From Clostridia bacterium (GTDB lineage: Bacteria > Bacillota > Clostridia > TANB77 > UBA1234): a stretch of DNA of 39,647 nt. The stretch lies in contig JAFTQC010000044.1 of assembly GCA_017462965.1 (NCBI GenBank), positions 1 to 39,647 on the forward strand, in the 5' to 3' direction. Position numbers and translations under genes: made by a program. This document shows, piece after piece, positions 1 through 8,380 of the stretch. The notes below the pieces were generated by a model that saw only the letters and a list, made by a program, of their open reading frames with translations, searched no databases and was not told where the DNA came from. The stretch's first letter is position 1. Each line of letters starts with the position of its first letter.

Positions 1-1023
1 GAATGGTTCTTTTACTCTGAAATTGCTTACGGCAAAGTTTGTCGAAGATGTATCAAAAGTACCTATTTGGCAGTATAAATAGTTCCCTAGTGTTGGGTGT
101 ATATTGTAATTTGAAAGGTCATCATAGTTGATAACTGTAGATTTTGTAAGATGGCTAGAGGATAAATATAGCTCCCATCCTGTTTTGTTTTCTGTAATAT
201 TGTGTACTAAAACTTTGTCAGTTTTAAATTCAATATTATTTAAAGTACCGTCTTCATTTCTTCCGTTGGGGATTAAACATTTAATTCCTTTATCAGCAAA
301 TATAACTGAACCAAAATGACCGATTCCGTTAAGTACTTCTTTGATTTCTGTTACAATTCCACTTTCAGTTTTAACAACTGCAATAGGAAAACTTCTTATA
401 GCATCTTCTGCTCCAGATGAAATATAATTAATAATTTGATTTGTTGTAGTGTTATACCACATACCAGATGCTGGTTGTTCAGTTCCAACTGTTATGTTAC
501 GAGGCTCTACAAAAGAAAGTCCACCAATACCAGTTGAGTTTGGAACATACATTTGAATATATAGGTTTTCGTGAGACCCATTACCAAACTTGTTTCTGGT
601 TAAATCTTCTGATATTGTAATATGTTCAAAGTTGTCCTTTCCATTAGGAAGAATATATGTTGACCCCGCTTTAAGTGTCAATACCCCATCGGTAAGTTCA
701 AGCTTAATATTCTGTGGAACTTCAAGTAGGCAGTTGGTGATTTCACCATCAAGACCTTGAACAAGTTTGCTTTTGAATTCCCCATCTTCATAAACTAAAG
801 TATGACCATCTTCTAAAATATTTAATGCATCACTTGCTGCCATGCTATAATTTAAACCTTTATAAGTATCATCAATAAATTTGTTTAAATTATCGCCTGC
901 TAAAACATCAGGTTGAATTCTATTAAATCCATTTAAAATTTTATTATTATCAAAATCAGCTTTAACTCCGTTTGCTGCAAAACTTTCAGGAATTGTAATA
1001 TTTGGTTTTGTAGGTTTATTCAT
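1..1023 (-). CDS. Tail fibre / receptor-binding protein, N-terminal 341 codons (runs off left edge)
   Basis: The frame is open from an ATG at 1023 to the first base of the window, so the C-terminus is missing. The product starts MNKPTKPNITIPESFAANG and is a soluble protein rich in Asn, Gly, Thr and beta-strand-like stretches, with no membrane segment. It follows the baseplate genes gpJ and DUF2612 and overlaps the latter by 8 bases, which is the usual place for the fibre or its adaptor. The start is preceded by GAGGTG. No named family was identified; the fibre role rests on position, composition and style. The open frame at the right edge of the window (39241-39647) reads like the C-terminal part of the same kind of protein. 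Confidence 0.75.
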   Translation of the reverse strand, partial: MNKPTKPNITIPESFAANGVKADFDNNKILNGFNRIQPDVLAGDNLNKFIDDTYKGLNYSMAASDALNILEDGHTLVYEDGEFKSKLVQGLDGEITNCLLEVPQNIKLELTDGVLTLKAGSTYILPNGKDNFEHITISEDLTRNKFGNGSHENLYIQMYVPNSTGIGGLSFVEPRNITVGTEQPASGMWYNTTTNQIINYISSGAEDAIRSFPIAVVKTESGIVTEIKEVLNGIGHFGSVIFADKGIKCLIPNGRNEDGTLNNIEFKTDKVLVHNITENKTGWELYLSSSHLTKSTVINYDDLSNYNIHPTLGNYLYCQIGTFDTSSTNFAVSNFRVKEPF

Positions 1024-1591
1024 TTATATGCACCTCATTTAAAAATACTCCGTCTGTTAATATATTTGAAATGTATTCAAATGTATTTTTTGTGTAAGTT
1101 ATGTCAGAACCATTTAAATATAAATCAAGCTGACAAGTTCCTACTTTCTTTATTATAACACTTTCTGCATTTGTAATCATTTTTATAATATTTAAATTTT
1201 CGTTTCTTGTTCCGGAACTTAAATTTCCACCGATTACAGCCATTATTTTTTGGATAAATTCTTTATCCTCTAATGTAATAACTATATCCGGATTTAAATT
1301 AGAAGTTAAAAAATAAAATCTTTTAGCCACATTTACATGAAGTAGATTCACACAAAAATAATCACCATAATCAACTTCATCTCTTGTTGTTCCTACTTCT
1401 GTTCCGATATTATCAAGCAAAAATCCTCTTGCTTTTGAAATTGTTAAACTATCAAGCAACTGAACAATTACATCTTGAAGTTCATTAAACCTCATGCCAA
1501 TAGCAAGCAAAATGTTTTTTATATCCTCATTTTGTCTAAAATAAGAAATCAAATATTTTAAAACTTCTACTTTATAATCTCTATATTTCAT
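1016..1591 (-). CDS. Baseplate protein, DUF2612-like
   Basis: This 191-residue protein sits directly after the gpJ-like wedge gene, with an 11-base overlap. In many contractile phages the DUF2612 protein occupies this slot and is thought to link the baseplate wedge to the fibres. The region around residues 55-70 contains LLDNIGTEVG followed by an Arg, a pattern I associate with DUF2612. The C-terminal third is beta-rich. There is no signal peptide or membrane helix. The assignment combines the motif with synteny. A tail protein I (P2 gpI-like) role is the main alternative because that protein takes the same position in P2-type phages. Confidence 0.7.
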   Translation of the reverse strand: MKYRDYKVEVLKYLISYFRQNEDIKNILLAIGMRFNELQDVIVQLLDSLTISKARGFLLDNIGTEVGTTRDEVDYGDYFCVNLLHVNVAKRFYFLTSNLNPDIVITLEDKEFIQKIMAVIGGNLSSGTRNENLNIIKMITNAESVIIKKVGTCQLDLYLNGSDITYTKNTFEYISNILTDGVFLNEVHINE

Positions 1592-2747
1592 TTAAAGTTA
1601 TCCAATCTGCATTAAACATTGCTAAAGATGTGTCAATAATTTCTTGACTATCACCCATTGTCATTGAGCCATAAATACCAACTTGTAAATTTGTGATGTT
1701 TTCCACTCCATCAACTTTATAAGCCGGAATAATAAATTCATTTGCATATACTGTTTCGCCTAATCCATAAATTCTATTATTTTGGATATATTCAAGAATT
1801 GCAGCTTTAACAGCATTTGCCACACTTGAAAATAAAAATCCTGTTTTTATTTTCAAATCACCGGTTATTGCGATTTGTGTAAATGCAACATTTATCCATT
1901 TTATGGTTACATCTTCGCCGGCATTATCTTTTACTGTCATTGTTGATGTTCCAACAGTATCAATTCCATCTGCAACAGTTTCAAAAATTGCATTTGCAAA
2001 AATAGTATCTGTTGTATTATGATTTGCAATAATTTTAATTTCGCCTGCATTCATTGAATTGTCTGTTTTTTTATCAACAATATTCAAATAGCTTGGATCC
2101 TCAACATATTTTCCTAAATTTGAATAGTTTGCGTTTCTTGTTGCTTTTGCATTTTTGCTTTTTTCTTTTCTGTATTTAACACGATATTCTTCATCATTTT
2201 CTCTATTTCTACCTAAATCGACTTTAGGATTTTCCCCTGTTTCAATTCCTGAAACTCCTATAGGCATGCTTAAAACTTCAATTTCTGCATTTTTAGGAAG
2301 TTCAATAGGTCCAAATAAAACACATTCAAAATCGGCAATAACTTTTCCATCTTGACCGATAATTACAGTATCTTTATTGACAAATTCATCAAGAGTAGCT
2401 TTATTTCTAATTGTCATTGAACCTGCATCAACAGATAATCCTGCAGTTCCTAAAATTGTTCTTTCTGCTACTGTTTTTGAGCCTTTTTCACGATAAACAA
2501 GTAATCTTTCATAAAGTGCATCTTGAAAATCGCCTTCTGCTTGTTCCGGATCTAACTGTTTAATTAAATATGCAATTTGTTCTTGCAAATTCATTTCTTG
2601 AAAAGCTACAGTAGTAAAAATATTGGCGATTACACTTTTAGCTTCAATGTAAAAATCATCACCATATTTGCCCCTCAAAAAAGTTTCAAAAGCACTTAAA
2701 ATATCATCTAATTTGTCTAAAGTATAGCCTTGTGCATCTATTTTCAT
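1581..2747 (-). CDS. Baseplate wedge protein, gpJ-like
   Basis: This 388-residue protein has the baseplate J layout. An N-terminal helical part contains the pattern of an early segment on which linkers and loops assemble (residues 1-90), followed by beta-rich domains and a C-terminal helical region. Family members form the wedge arms that surround the tail hub and carry the fibres. The gene starts with ATG at 2747 and overlaps the end of the gp25-like gene by 4 bases, and it overlaps the DUF2612-like gene downstream. The order gp25 - gpJ - DUF2612 - fibre is the standard baseplate order. The length is close to that of typical gpJ-like proteins (300-400 residues). Confidence 0.88.
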   Translation of the reverse strand: MKIDAQGYTLDKLDDILSAFETFLRGKYGDDFYIEAKSVIANIFTTVAFQEMNLQEQIAYLIKQLDPEQAEGDFQDALYERLLVYREKGSKTVAERTILGTAGLSVDAGSMTIRNKATLDEFVNKDTVIIGQDGKVIADFECVLFGPIELPKNAEIEVLSMPIGVSGIETGENPKVDLGRNRENDEEYRVKYRKEKSKNAKATRNANYSNLGKYVEDPSYLNIVDKKTDNSMNAGEIKIIANHNTTDTIFANAIFETVADGIDTVGTSTMTVKDNAGEDVTIKWINVAFTQIAITGDLKIKTGFLFSSVANAVKAAILEYIQNNRIYGLGETVYANEFIIPAYKVDGVENITNLQVGIYGSMTMGDSQEIIDTSLAMFNADWITLNEI

Positions 2748-3082
2748 TGTCTTATTACCTCATTTAGTTCTATATCGCCTAATTCAGTTGTAATATAAGC
2801 ATTAATATATATATTTTGATTTTCTTTTCTTAAATCAAAATTTTTGATTTGATTAACTCCGTCAGTTGAAAGAATAACTTTTTTAACGTCATGCTTCCAA
2901 AACACATCATCTCTCATGTTTCTTGGAAAATCTATGCCGACAGTATCATCAAGAAGCCAATCGCCTTTTAAAGTATAAAGACCGGTTAAAATATGCTGCT
3001 TAATGAGTTCTAACCCCTCAACCTGTGCCAAGTCGCCGTTAATCCATTTTAGTTTGTTTCCGTTTAACTTCAAATCTTTCAT
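2744..3082 (-). CDS. Baseplate wedge subunit, gp25/gpW-like
   Basis: This small (112 aa) protein contains GDWLLDDTVGIDF near residues 40-52, fitting the gp25 / Mu gp46-like family that joins the sheath initiator to the wedge. It lies between the spike and gpJ genes, as in most contractile tails. The ATG at 3082 has no recognisable ribosome-binding site. Instead TGGTATAAT ends exactly 6 nt upstream and overlaps the stop codon of the spike gene, so the start may be used on a leaderless transcript. Translation by re-initiation after the spike stop codon, 7 nt away, is the alternative. Confidence 0.85.
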   Translation of the reverse strand: MKDLKLNGNKLKWINGDLAQVEGLELIKQHILTGLYTLKGDWLLDDTVGIDFPRNMRDDVFWKHDVKKVILSTDGVNQIKNFDLRKENQNIYINAYITTELGDIELNEVIRQ

Positions 3083-3097
3083 AATTTAATTATACCA
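3080..3097 (-). promoter_or_regulatory. Extended -10 promoter candidate, 6 nt before the gp25 ATG
   Basis: On the minus strand the sequence reads TGG-TATAAT, then 6 nt, then ATG. The TATAAT box (3089-3094) overlaps the TAA stop of the spike gene, and the TG dinucleotide makes an extended -10. About 17 of 20 bases match the corresponding site in front of the portal gene (15663-15680). No convincing -35 is visible. If active, transcription would begin at or within a base of the start codon. Confidence 0.5.
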
Positions 3098-3695
3098 CAC
3101 CACCTGTGTTTGCACCTTGATTTCCGTTTGAATGAACATGCTCTAAAAACTTTTTACCATCAATAGTTGTATTGTTTCCAATATTAACATTTGAACCGGT
3201 TATGTTGATATTTCCACCTGAAATATTAATTGCTTTTTCTGTCAAACTAATTAAAGCACCGGCTTTTGTTCCAATGACTAAATCGCCATCAGGATAAATA
3301 TAATTTTCATTATCCGGATAAAAACCAATTTCAAAAATATTATCGTTGATGTCATGAACTTTTGCTTCAGAACTTTCTGCAATAACTCCTGATGATCTAT
3401 ACAAATCAATATCATCATCAAAAAATCTTACAACTCCTCTATCGCCAACTTTTAATTTTAAAATAAAAAAGCCTGTTGGCGATTTTAAATGTCTTACAGG
3501 GACATTTTGTAGAATATCGGCTACACCATTTGAATAATATTCAATATTTACACTATCCTGACTATTAACTTTAATAATTTTTGCTGCAAATTGAACCCTC
3601 AAATCTTTTTTGAGAGCCTTTAAAATTCTTGAAAAAGCACCCTCAAAACTTCTATCGTCATGTTGTTTTTCTTCATATTCAAATTCGTTACTCAT
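3090..3695 (-). CDS. Baseplate puncturing spike protein (gpV/gp138-like)
   Basis: This 201-residue protein resembles phi92 gp138 / P2 gpV type spikes. It has an N-terminal region, an OB-fold-like segment (about residues 35-115), a repetitive beta-helix-like stretch rich in Ile, Asn and Gly (about 140-180) and a C-terminal tip containing HVH. In characterised spikes an HxH pair at the tip holds an iron ion. The protein sits under the tail tube and pierces the outer envelope, so a short spike with a metal tip fits a contractile tail and suggests an outer membrane to cross. It is flanked by the hub candidate and gp25. Confidence 0.85.
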   Translation of the reverse strand: MSNEFEYEEKQHDDRSFEGAFSRILKALKKDLRVQFAAKIIKVNSQDSVNIEYYSNGVADILQNVPVRHLKSPTGFFILKLKVGDRGVVRFFDDDIDLYRSSGVIAESSEAKVHDINDNIFEIGFYPDNENYIYPDGDLVIGTKAGALISLTEKAINISGGNINITGSNVNIGNNTTIDGKKFLEHVHSNGNQGANTGGVV

Positions 3696-3696
3696 T

Positions 3697-4635
3697 TTAT
3701 TCAGCCTTTTTTGCTTTTTTCTTTTTTGTTTTTTCTACAGGAACTTTGATTATTACGTCAGTTGTTCCGGCAGTTCCGTAATTGTTGCATTTTCCACGCA
3801 ATTCATAAACTTGTTCTAAACTTTCAAGCTCTTTAAATTCTAATTTAACCCAATCATTAGCATTTAAGAATGGAATTAACCTTGTGCTAATAACTATTGT
3901 ATCATCACTTTGTTGGTCCGGTTGCATTGAGTTTTCAGGGTTTAAAACAACAGCATAAGTGTCATTATTTTTATCTGTAGGCATTTGAACATAAATAAAC
4001 CCATTTGTAACATTAAATTTTGCTCCTAAAGCATCTAAAAGAGTTTTAAGAACTGCATGAGGTTTGCCAATTAGTTTATATCCATTTTTATAAGTTTTTT
4101 CCGGCAAATCTTCACTAATAAAACCAATTCCTACACCCATAGCCTCAATGCAGTCATTTATAAGCTGCGTGCTTGTAACTTCCCCAAAATAGGTTTTATT
4201 TATTTTTGAAGCTAAATAATTGACTTTGCTATCAATTAATTCAATAACTGTTGGAATATCAAACTGCCCTTTATTATCTTGTTTAACAGTTGAAGCAAGA
4301 AAACCTTTTGCAGTATTTATTCTTCCGGCTACTGCATGCATTTTAACCATGCTTTTTGGATCTGTGTAACCTCTAAAAATTAAAGAAGGCTCATCATCGC
4401 CAAACCAAGCATAAACATCAACAGCATAAGTATCAAATAATTTCTTGAAAATATCATCTGATAAGTTCCATATTGTAACTGTGCTTTTATTCGGTTCTTC
4501 TGCTCTTGTCTTGATAAATTCAACATCAATATCCATATCTTCAATAACCAAATCAGCACCGGCGATTTCTAAACGCAAGTGAAAATCTAAACTATTATAT
4601 TTTATAACTTTAATTTCTGATTCGATCGTTGTCAT
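3697..4635 (-). CDS. Baseplate hub protein candidate
   Basis: The product is 312 residues from the ATG at 4635, which overlaps the stop codon of the plug gene (TAATG). An in-frame ATG 12 nt upstream (4647) is possible. The N-terminal half is beta-rich and contains STVTIWNLSDDIF near residue 50, a pattern found in hub or late-control (gpD-like) proteins of contractile phages. The C-terminus is a very basic Lys tail (KKKKAKKAE). Position between the plug and the spike is the position of the hub, onto which the spike docks. The function is inferred mainly from gene order. Confidence 0.7.
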   Translation of the reverse strand: MTTIESEIKVIKYNSLDFHLRLEIAGADLVIEDMDIDVEFIKTRAEEPNKSTVTIWNLSDDIFKKLFDTYAVDVYAWFGDDEPSLIFRGYTDPKSMVKMHAVAGRINTAKGFLASTVKQDNKGQFDIPTVIELIDSKVNYLASKINKTYFGEVTSTQLINDCIEAMGVGIGFISEDLPEKTYKNGYKLIGKPHAVLKTLLDALGAKFNVTNGFIYVQMPTDKNNDTYAVVLNPENSMQPDQQSDDTIVISTRLIPFLNANDWVKLEFKELESLEQVYELRGKCNNYGTAGTTDVIIKVPVEKTKKKKAKKAE

Positions 4636-4940
4636 TATTCTACCCATACCAAATAATAATCTGTGCTAAAAGTTTCTTGTGTAGGCTCTACAGAATGGCC
4701 ATATTTGTTTACTAAAAATAAACTACCGGTTATCAATTCATCATCTTTTACACGACCGATTAAATCGCTGCCGGTTGTCATGGCTCTACCTTTTACTAAA
4801 TATCTATCTTTTAACAAAATATCTAATACGCAAAAAGTATCAACCCACCTAAAATTAAATGTATAAGCCTTTGTGCCTATTACAATAGGTTGAGTTACAT
4901 CTGCATTTTCATTTAAATTTGGTAATTGAATTGTGTTCAT
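4635..4940 (-). CDS. Baseplate plug protein (DUF6983-like)
   Basis: This small all-beta protein (about 101 aa) matches the baseplate plug family (DUF6983), which closes the tube at the baseplate in Pam3-like tails. It has a short N-terminal Asn-rich strand, the YTFNFRW strand, then an extended sheet with Gly-Ser-Asp-Leu near the middle (GSDLIGR). I chose the ATG at 4940; a GTG 12 nt upstream is also in frame, but the sequence GTGGAAATAAAA probably serves as its ribosome-binding region. The gene lies between the Dit-like protein and the hub candidate. Confidence 0.72.
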   Translation of the reverse strand: MNTIQLPNLNENADVTQPIVIGTKAYTFNFRWVDTFCVLDILLKDRYLVKGRAMTTGSDLIGRVKDDELITGSLFLVNKYGHSVEPTQETFSTDYYLVWVE

Positions 4941-4942
4941 TT

Positions 4943-5935
4943 TTATTTCCACTCATTTAATTTATCAACAATATCCGCTACACCTTGATCTAAATTGATA
5001 ATTCGACCAATTCCATAAAGTTTTTTAGGAGTAGTTTTATTTTCAATACTCTTGCCCTCATTCCCTGTTTGTGAAGTTTGATTTTTCTTTATTGTTTTTT
5101 GCTTTGCTCCACTTGTAGATTTTGGAATATTTACTTTTTGAACTAAAATTTCCCCTACTTCTATTTTTTTAATTTCTGCAGAAAAATTTAAACTTTGTTC
5201 AAAATTGTTAGCCGGAATAAATGAAGTGAAAACATAGTTTTCAAATACTTTCTCGCCGGCTCTAAAAGTAAAAGGTTTTTTGCTTTGAAAAACACCGTCT
5301 AAAATCTCTTCATATTCATCTGCAGTATATTTTCCACCATCTTTAATTTTTCCGTTAAAAGATAAAATTTTAGGCAAAATGTGAATATACTCATTATAAA
5401 CTTGTCCACTTTGAACACGTCTATCAGGAGTTTCTGCTATGTTTTGTCTGTCAATATCAATAATCATATCAATAGTGATTTCATCACCTAAATATGAATA
5501 GTCTGCAGCTTGTTTTTTGTTATTTATAACTATGCTTAAAGCACCTGAAAAACCTTGAATAAAATTTGAAACATTGATATTTCCACTTTGAACAGCTGCT
5601 TTCATTTCTTGTACACTATTATAACCCATTTGAACTGCAGTCATATCAATAGCCGGTGCAAAACCATTAAACAAACCATCCATCATTGATTGGCTTGTTA
5701 TTGGCTCGCCATTGATAATTTTTGTAAGTCCTGCAGTCGCATATTTCTGTGTGAAATCTGTTGCACCCTCTAAAGTAAGATTATTAGCAAAACTTTTCAA
5801 ATCAAAATTTTTAATATTATTTTTTGCACTATTAAAGGCTTGTTTTAATTGCCCTTGAATAGTTGTTGCTTTAACTGCATCAACTATTCCAGATTTTGGT
5901 TTTTCAGGTTTTATATAAATTGCTGCGTATGTCAT
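4943..5935 (-). CDS. Dit-like baseplate / tail tip protein
   Basis: This 330-residue protein follows the tape measure gene, with the ATG overlapping its TAA stop (TAATG). The central region (about residues 140-260) is beta-rich and resembles Dit-like tail proteins of contractile phages, which attach the tube end to the baseplate. The N-terminal 130 residues are helical and rich in Ala, Gln and Asn, and the C-terminus has a Lys/Thr/Ser-rich linker before a final helix. Family naming is by synteny plus general resemblance. A LysM-type baseplate adaptor is an alternative, although no LysM motif is obvious. Confidence 0.62.
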   Translation of the reverse strand: MTYAAIYIKPEKPKSGIVDAVKATTIQGQLKQAFNSAKNNIKNFDLKSFANNLTLEGATDFTQKYATAGLTKIINGEPITSQSMMDGLFNGFAPAIDMTAVQMGYNSVQEMKAAVQSGNINVSNFIQGFSGALSIVINNKKQAADYSYLGDEITIDMIIDIDRQNIAETPDRRVQSGQVYNEYIHILPKILSFNGKIKDGGKYTADEYEEILDGVFQSKKPFTFRAGEKVFENYVFTSFIPANNFEQSLNFSAEIKKIEVGEILVQKVNIPKSTSGAKQKTIKKNQTSQTGNEGKSIENKTTPKKLYGIGRIINLDQGVADIVDKLNEWK

Positions 5936-7353
5936 TATGCATAAACCTCTTCATAATTATTAAACATATTTGAAACAGTAGAACGGACCAAATTTGCCAC
6001 TTGCTGACTGTCTGCACTATTTGCATTTATAATTATTGTAGCATTATTTGCACTTGTCTTTGGACTTCCGTCTTTGTTGTATAAAATGTCTGTATCTTCC
6101 CAATCCGACATTTGAGGTCTTTTATACCATGGCATGGCTTGTTGAAACTGAATTTTTTTCCTCATAAAGTTTTCACTATTGACAAATTCTTTTAATGTAG
6201 GTGCATTTCCGATAATTTCCCCTGTTGCAGTCGGTTTACCTCTTAAAGTATCAACCAATTCAATAATTACACCTAAAATCAAAGCAATTTTAAGAAGTGG
6301 AGCAAGCCAAGCAAGGAAAATTCCTGTAATTATTTTTAATCCTGCAATTACATTGCCACCAACTATTAACTGCATACCTGCACCCAATGAACCGGCTGCA
6401 AAAGTAGTTGTTAATAATTCAAGTCTTAAAATAATTAATTGTTGCCAAATTCTCTGCAAGCCGACTATAACTGCTATTCCGATAATCAATTTAATGTGTT
6501 TTGCAAGAAAAGCAACTAACTTTCCTATTTCGTTTATACCTTTCAAAAATACAGGGTTTGAAATAAGTTGTGTAATCTCTCTAATTGCATCTGCTACACC
6601 TTGCATATTATCGCCGTCAAGTAAAGCAGTTTGCATGAAGAATATTGCATTTCCTAATCTCTCTAATTCTGCTCTCAATGTGTGTACTGCTTTTGGTACT
6701 TTGTTTGCATATTCTTCATGTAAAGTTTGAGCAAATCTTTTAACAAATCCCTCTGAAGCAATACCATTCTTTAACATTTCTTGTAATTCTTCAGAAGTAA
6801 CTCCCATGGCTTTTGCTGCAATTTGCATAGCCCCTGGTAGAGCATTACCTAATTGTCTACGCAACTCTTCCATTGAAACCTTGCCCTTTGAAATCATTTG
6901 TTCCAAAGCAAGCAAAGCTCCTCCTATTTGTTGTTTTGATGAACCTAGGACTGTTCCGGCTTCCAAAACAGAACTAAATACATTCTGAATCTCTCTATCT
7001 CCCCAACCTGCACCTTTGCCGGCAGCAAATAAATTTTTATAACTATCTGCTATCGTTTCAAAACTTTGACCTAGCCTGTCAGCTTCCATTCTCAAATATG
7101 TTAATTGAGATTTTCCACCGGCTTCTGAACCTGCAAGAGCAGCCATTGACCTTTGGAGTGTATCAAGTTTGACAGTTGCATCCATAATTGATTTAACTGC
7201 GAATGTTCCAACTACACCAACAAACATTCTTTTCAAAGAATTTGAAAGAATGTTTGTTTTTTTAATAGCTTTATTTTCAAGCCTGTCTAATGCTTTAAAC
7301 CCACTTTCATCAAGTTTAGATGATAATTGAACTAATAAATCTTCAAATGCCAT
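5935..7353 (-). CDS. Tail tape measure protein
   Basis: This 472-residue protein has the classic tape measure domain. An N-terminal helical stretch is followed by the conserved core with LEQMISKGKVSMEELRRQLG and GAMQIAAKAMGV (about residues 140-185). A hydrophobic region with three or four membrane-like helices follows (about 280-370), and then a soluble tail. Tape measure length sets tail length; at about 0.15 nm per residue a tail of roughly 70 nm is expected, which is short for a contractile tail. The ATG at 7353 overlaps the stop codon of the frameshifted chaperone extension. The gene lies between the chaperone and baseplate genes, as usual. Confidence 0.92.
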   Translation of the reverse strand: MAFEDLLVQLSSKLDESGFKALDRLENKAIKKTNILSNSLKRMFVGVVGTFAVKSIMDATVKLDTLQRSMAALAGSEAGGKSQLTYLRMEADRLGQSFETIADSYKNLFAAGKGAGWGDREIQNVFSSVLEAGTVLGSSKQQIGGALLALEQMISKGKVSMEELRRQLGNALPGAMQIAAKAMGVTSEELQEMLKNGIASEGFVKRFAQTLHEEYANKVPKAVHTLRAELERLGNAIFFMQTALLDGDNMQGVADAIREITQLISNPVFLKGINEIGKLVAFLAKHIKLIIGIAVIVGLQRIWQQLIILRLELLTTTFAAGSLGAGMQLIVGGNVIAGLKIITGIFLAWLAPLLKIALILGVIIELVDTLRGKPTATGEIIGNAPTLKEFVNSENFMRKKIQFQQAMPWYKRPQMSDWEDTDILYNKDGSPKTSANNATIIINANSADSQQVANLVRSTVSNMFNNYEEVYA

Positions 7354-7586
7354 TTTTCTTTGCTTCCATTTCTCTTGTTACTTCTCGCATGTTTTCCAAG
7401 AAAATAAACATTTCTTCAGGTTTCATTCTCTTGATTTCATCTAAACCGACATTCATCATCAAACCTTTATTAGCCATGAAAATTTGCATTATAGATTTTG
7501 TAGTTTGGCTTGTTATTTGTTTAATTGTCCGTTTAGGTTTGTAAATAGAGTTAATAATTTCTTCTCTACTTGGCTCTTGATTTTTT
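7343..7586 (-). CDS. Tail assembly chaperone C-terminal extension (-1 frame)
   Basis: The -1 frame relative to the chaperone gene stays open from before the A6 tract (7581-7586) to a TGA at 7343-7345 that overlaps the tape measure start. From the A6 tract it would add about 79 residues, including SREEIINSIYKPKRT and MKPEEMFIFLENMREV, which look like normal coding sequence. Tail phages commonly make such G/GT-type extended chaperones by a -1 frameshift just before the tape measure gene. The exact slip site is not clear: the A6 run allows one tRNA-Lys to re-pair perfectly, but no canonical X_XXY_YYZ heptamer is present. Independent initiation at ATG 7489 (48 aa) is the alternative, but no good ribosome-binding site precedes it. 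Confidence 0.6.
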
Positions 7587-7986
7587 CTGTCGCACCGTTC
7601 GGAAGAAGCTGCGACAAACTCGTAAAATTTCCAAGGTTGCCCTTTATAAAGTGAACAATTACAACTCTATAATCTGCATAACCTACCTTTTGCCAATGAA
7701 GATTAAATTCAGCTTCATCAAGTTTTTTTCCATCAACTGTGAAAGTATCTTTATTTAAAACTAATTTTGAGATGAATTTCATATCTTCTCTATTAAAAAC
7801 ATCTTTACAAGAAGTGTATAATGCTCTTAATAATTCTGCATCAGATAAATCATTTGCTATACAAGCCATGAAGCAAGTGAAGAATGGGAACACCTTTTCT
7901 TCTAACATTGCTCCAAGGTTTGTAAAATCTTCAAATAATAGTTTTGCAGTTTGATATTTGTGTCCACCAACATTGCATTCTATCAT
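7513..7986 (-). CDS. Tail assembly chaperone
   Basis: This 157-residue, mostly helical protein sits between the tube and tape measure genes, the standard position of tail assembly chaperones that coat the tape measure during tube assembly. No family name is recognised with certainty. The ATG at 7986 has AGGTGATTT as ribosome-binding site. The last part of the gene overlaps an open -1 frame that runs to the tape measure start, supporting the chaperone call. The gene ends at TAA 7513. The Cys-containing segment FFTCFMACIAND near residues 34-45 is of unknown importance. Confidence 0.75.
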   Translation of the reverse strand: MIECNVGGHKYQTAKLLFEDFTNLGAMLEEKVFPFFTCFMACIANDLSDAELLRALYTSCKDVFNREDMKFISKLVLNKDTFTVDGKKLDEAEFNLHWQKVGYADYRVVIVHFIKGNLGNFTSLSQLLPNGATEKIKSQVEKKLLTLFTNLNGQLNK

Positions 7987-7993
7987 AAATCAC

Positions 7994-8368
7994 CTATTTA
8001 CCATTTCTTGTTAATGCTGACCATGTGACAGTTCTTGTGTTGCTGTCTTGTTCGCCTGTAATGTTTAAAATAACTGCTTCGCCAAAAGAATCAGAAATTC
8101 CTGTGTTCAAATCACGAACAACTAAATCACCTTCAGTTCTGTTCAAGTTATCTTGTATCAAAATTGGTAAAGAAGTGCTATCAACTTTTAAAGTTGTTGT
8201 AATAGTCCACATTCTTTGATTATTTGCGATATTTAAACCCTCGCCGGCAACACCTTTATAAGGTGTTGCACTATCGCCGTTTTGAGTGATGCTGTATTTA
8301 TGATCATCACCAAAACCTGAAAGAGTTATTCCTCGCCATACAAATTGAGCATTTTTAATATCGTACAT
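7994..8368 (-). CDS. Tail tube protein (DUF3277-like)
   Basis: This 124-residue beta-rich protein follows directly on the sheath gene, where contractile phages encode the inner tube. The pattern of strands with GITLSGFGDD near residue 13 and TRTVTW near the C-terminus fits the DUF3277 tube family that accompanies DUF3383 sheaths (as in Pam3- or KPP10-type phages). A strong AAGGAG site precedes the ATG at 8368, consistent with high expression. The protein should stack as hexameric rings inside the sheath. Confidence 0.85.
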   Translation of the reverse strand: MYDIKNAQFVWRGITLSGFGDDHKYSITQNGDSATPYKGVAGEGLNIANNQRMWTITTTLKVDSTSLPILIQDNLNRTEGDLVVRDLNTGISDSFGEAVILNITGEQDSNTRTVTWSALTRNGK

Positions 8369-8380
8369 CTTTTAGTCTCC

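Noticed and set aside
6179-6730. Long open frame on the plus strand opposite the tape measure gene
   Set aside because: It is antisense to a clear tape measure protein, has no ribosome-binding site and odd composition; other plus-strand frames opposite the late genes were rejected for the same reason.
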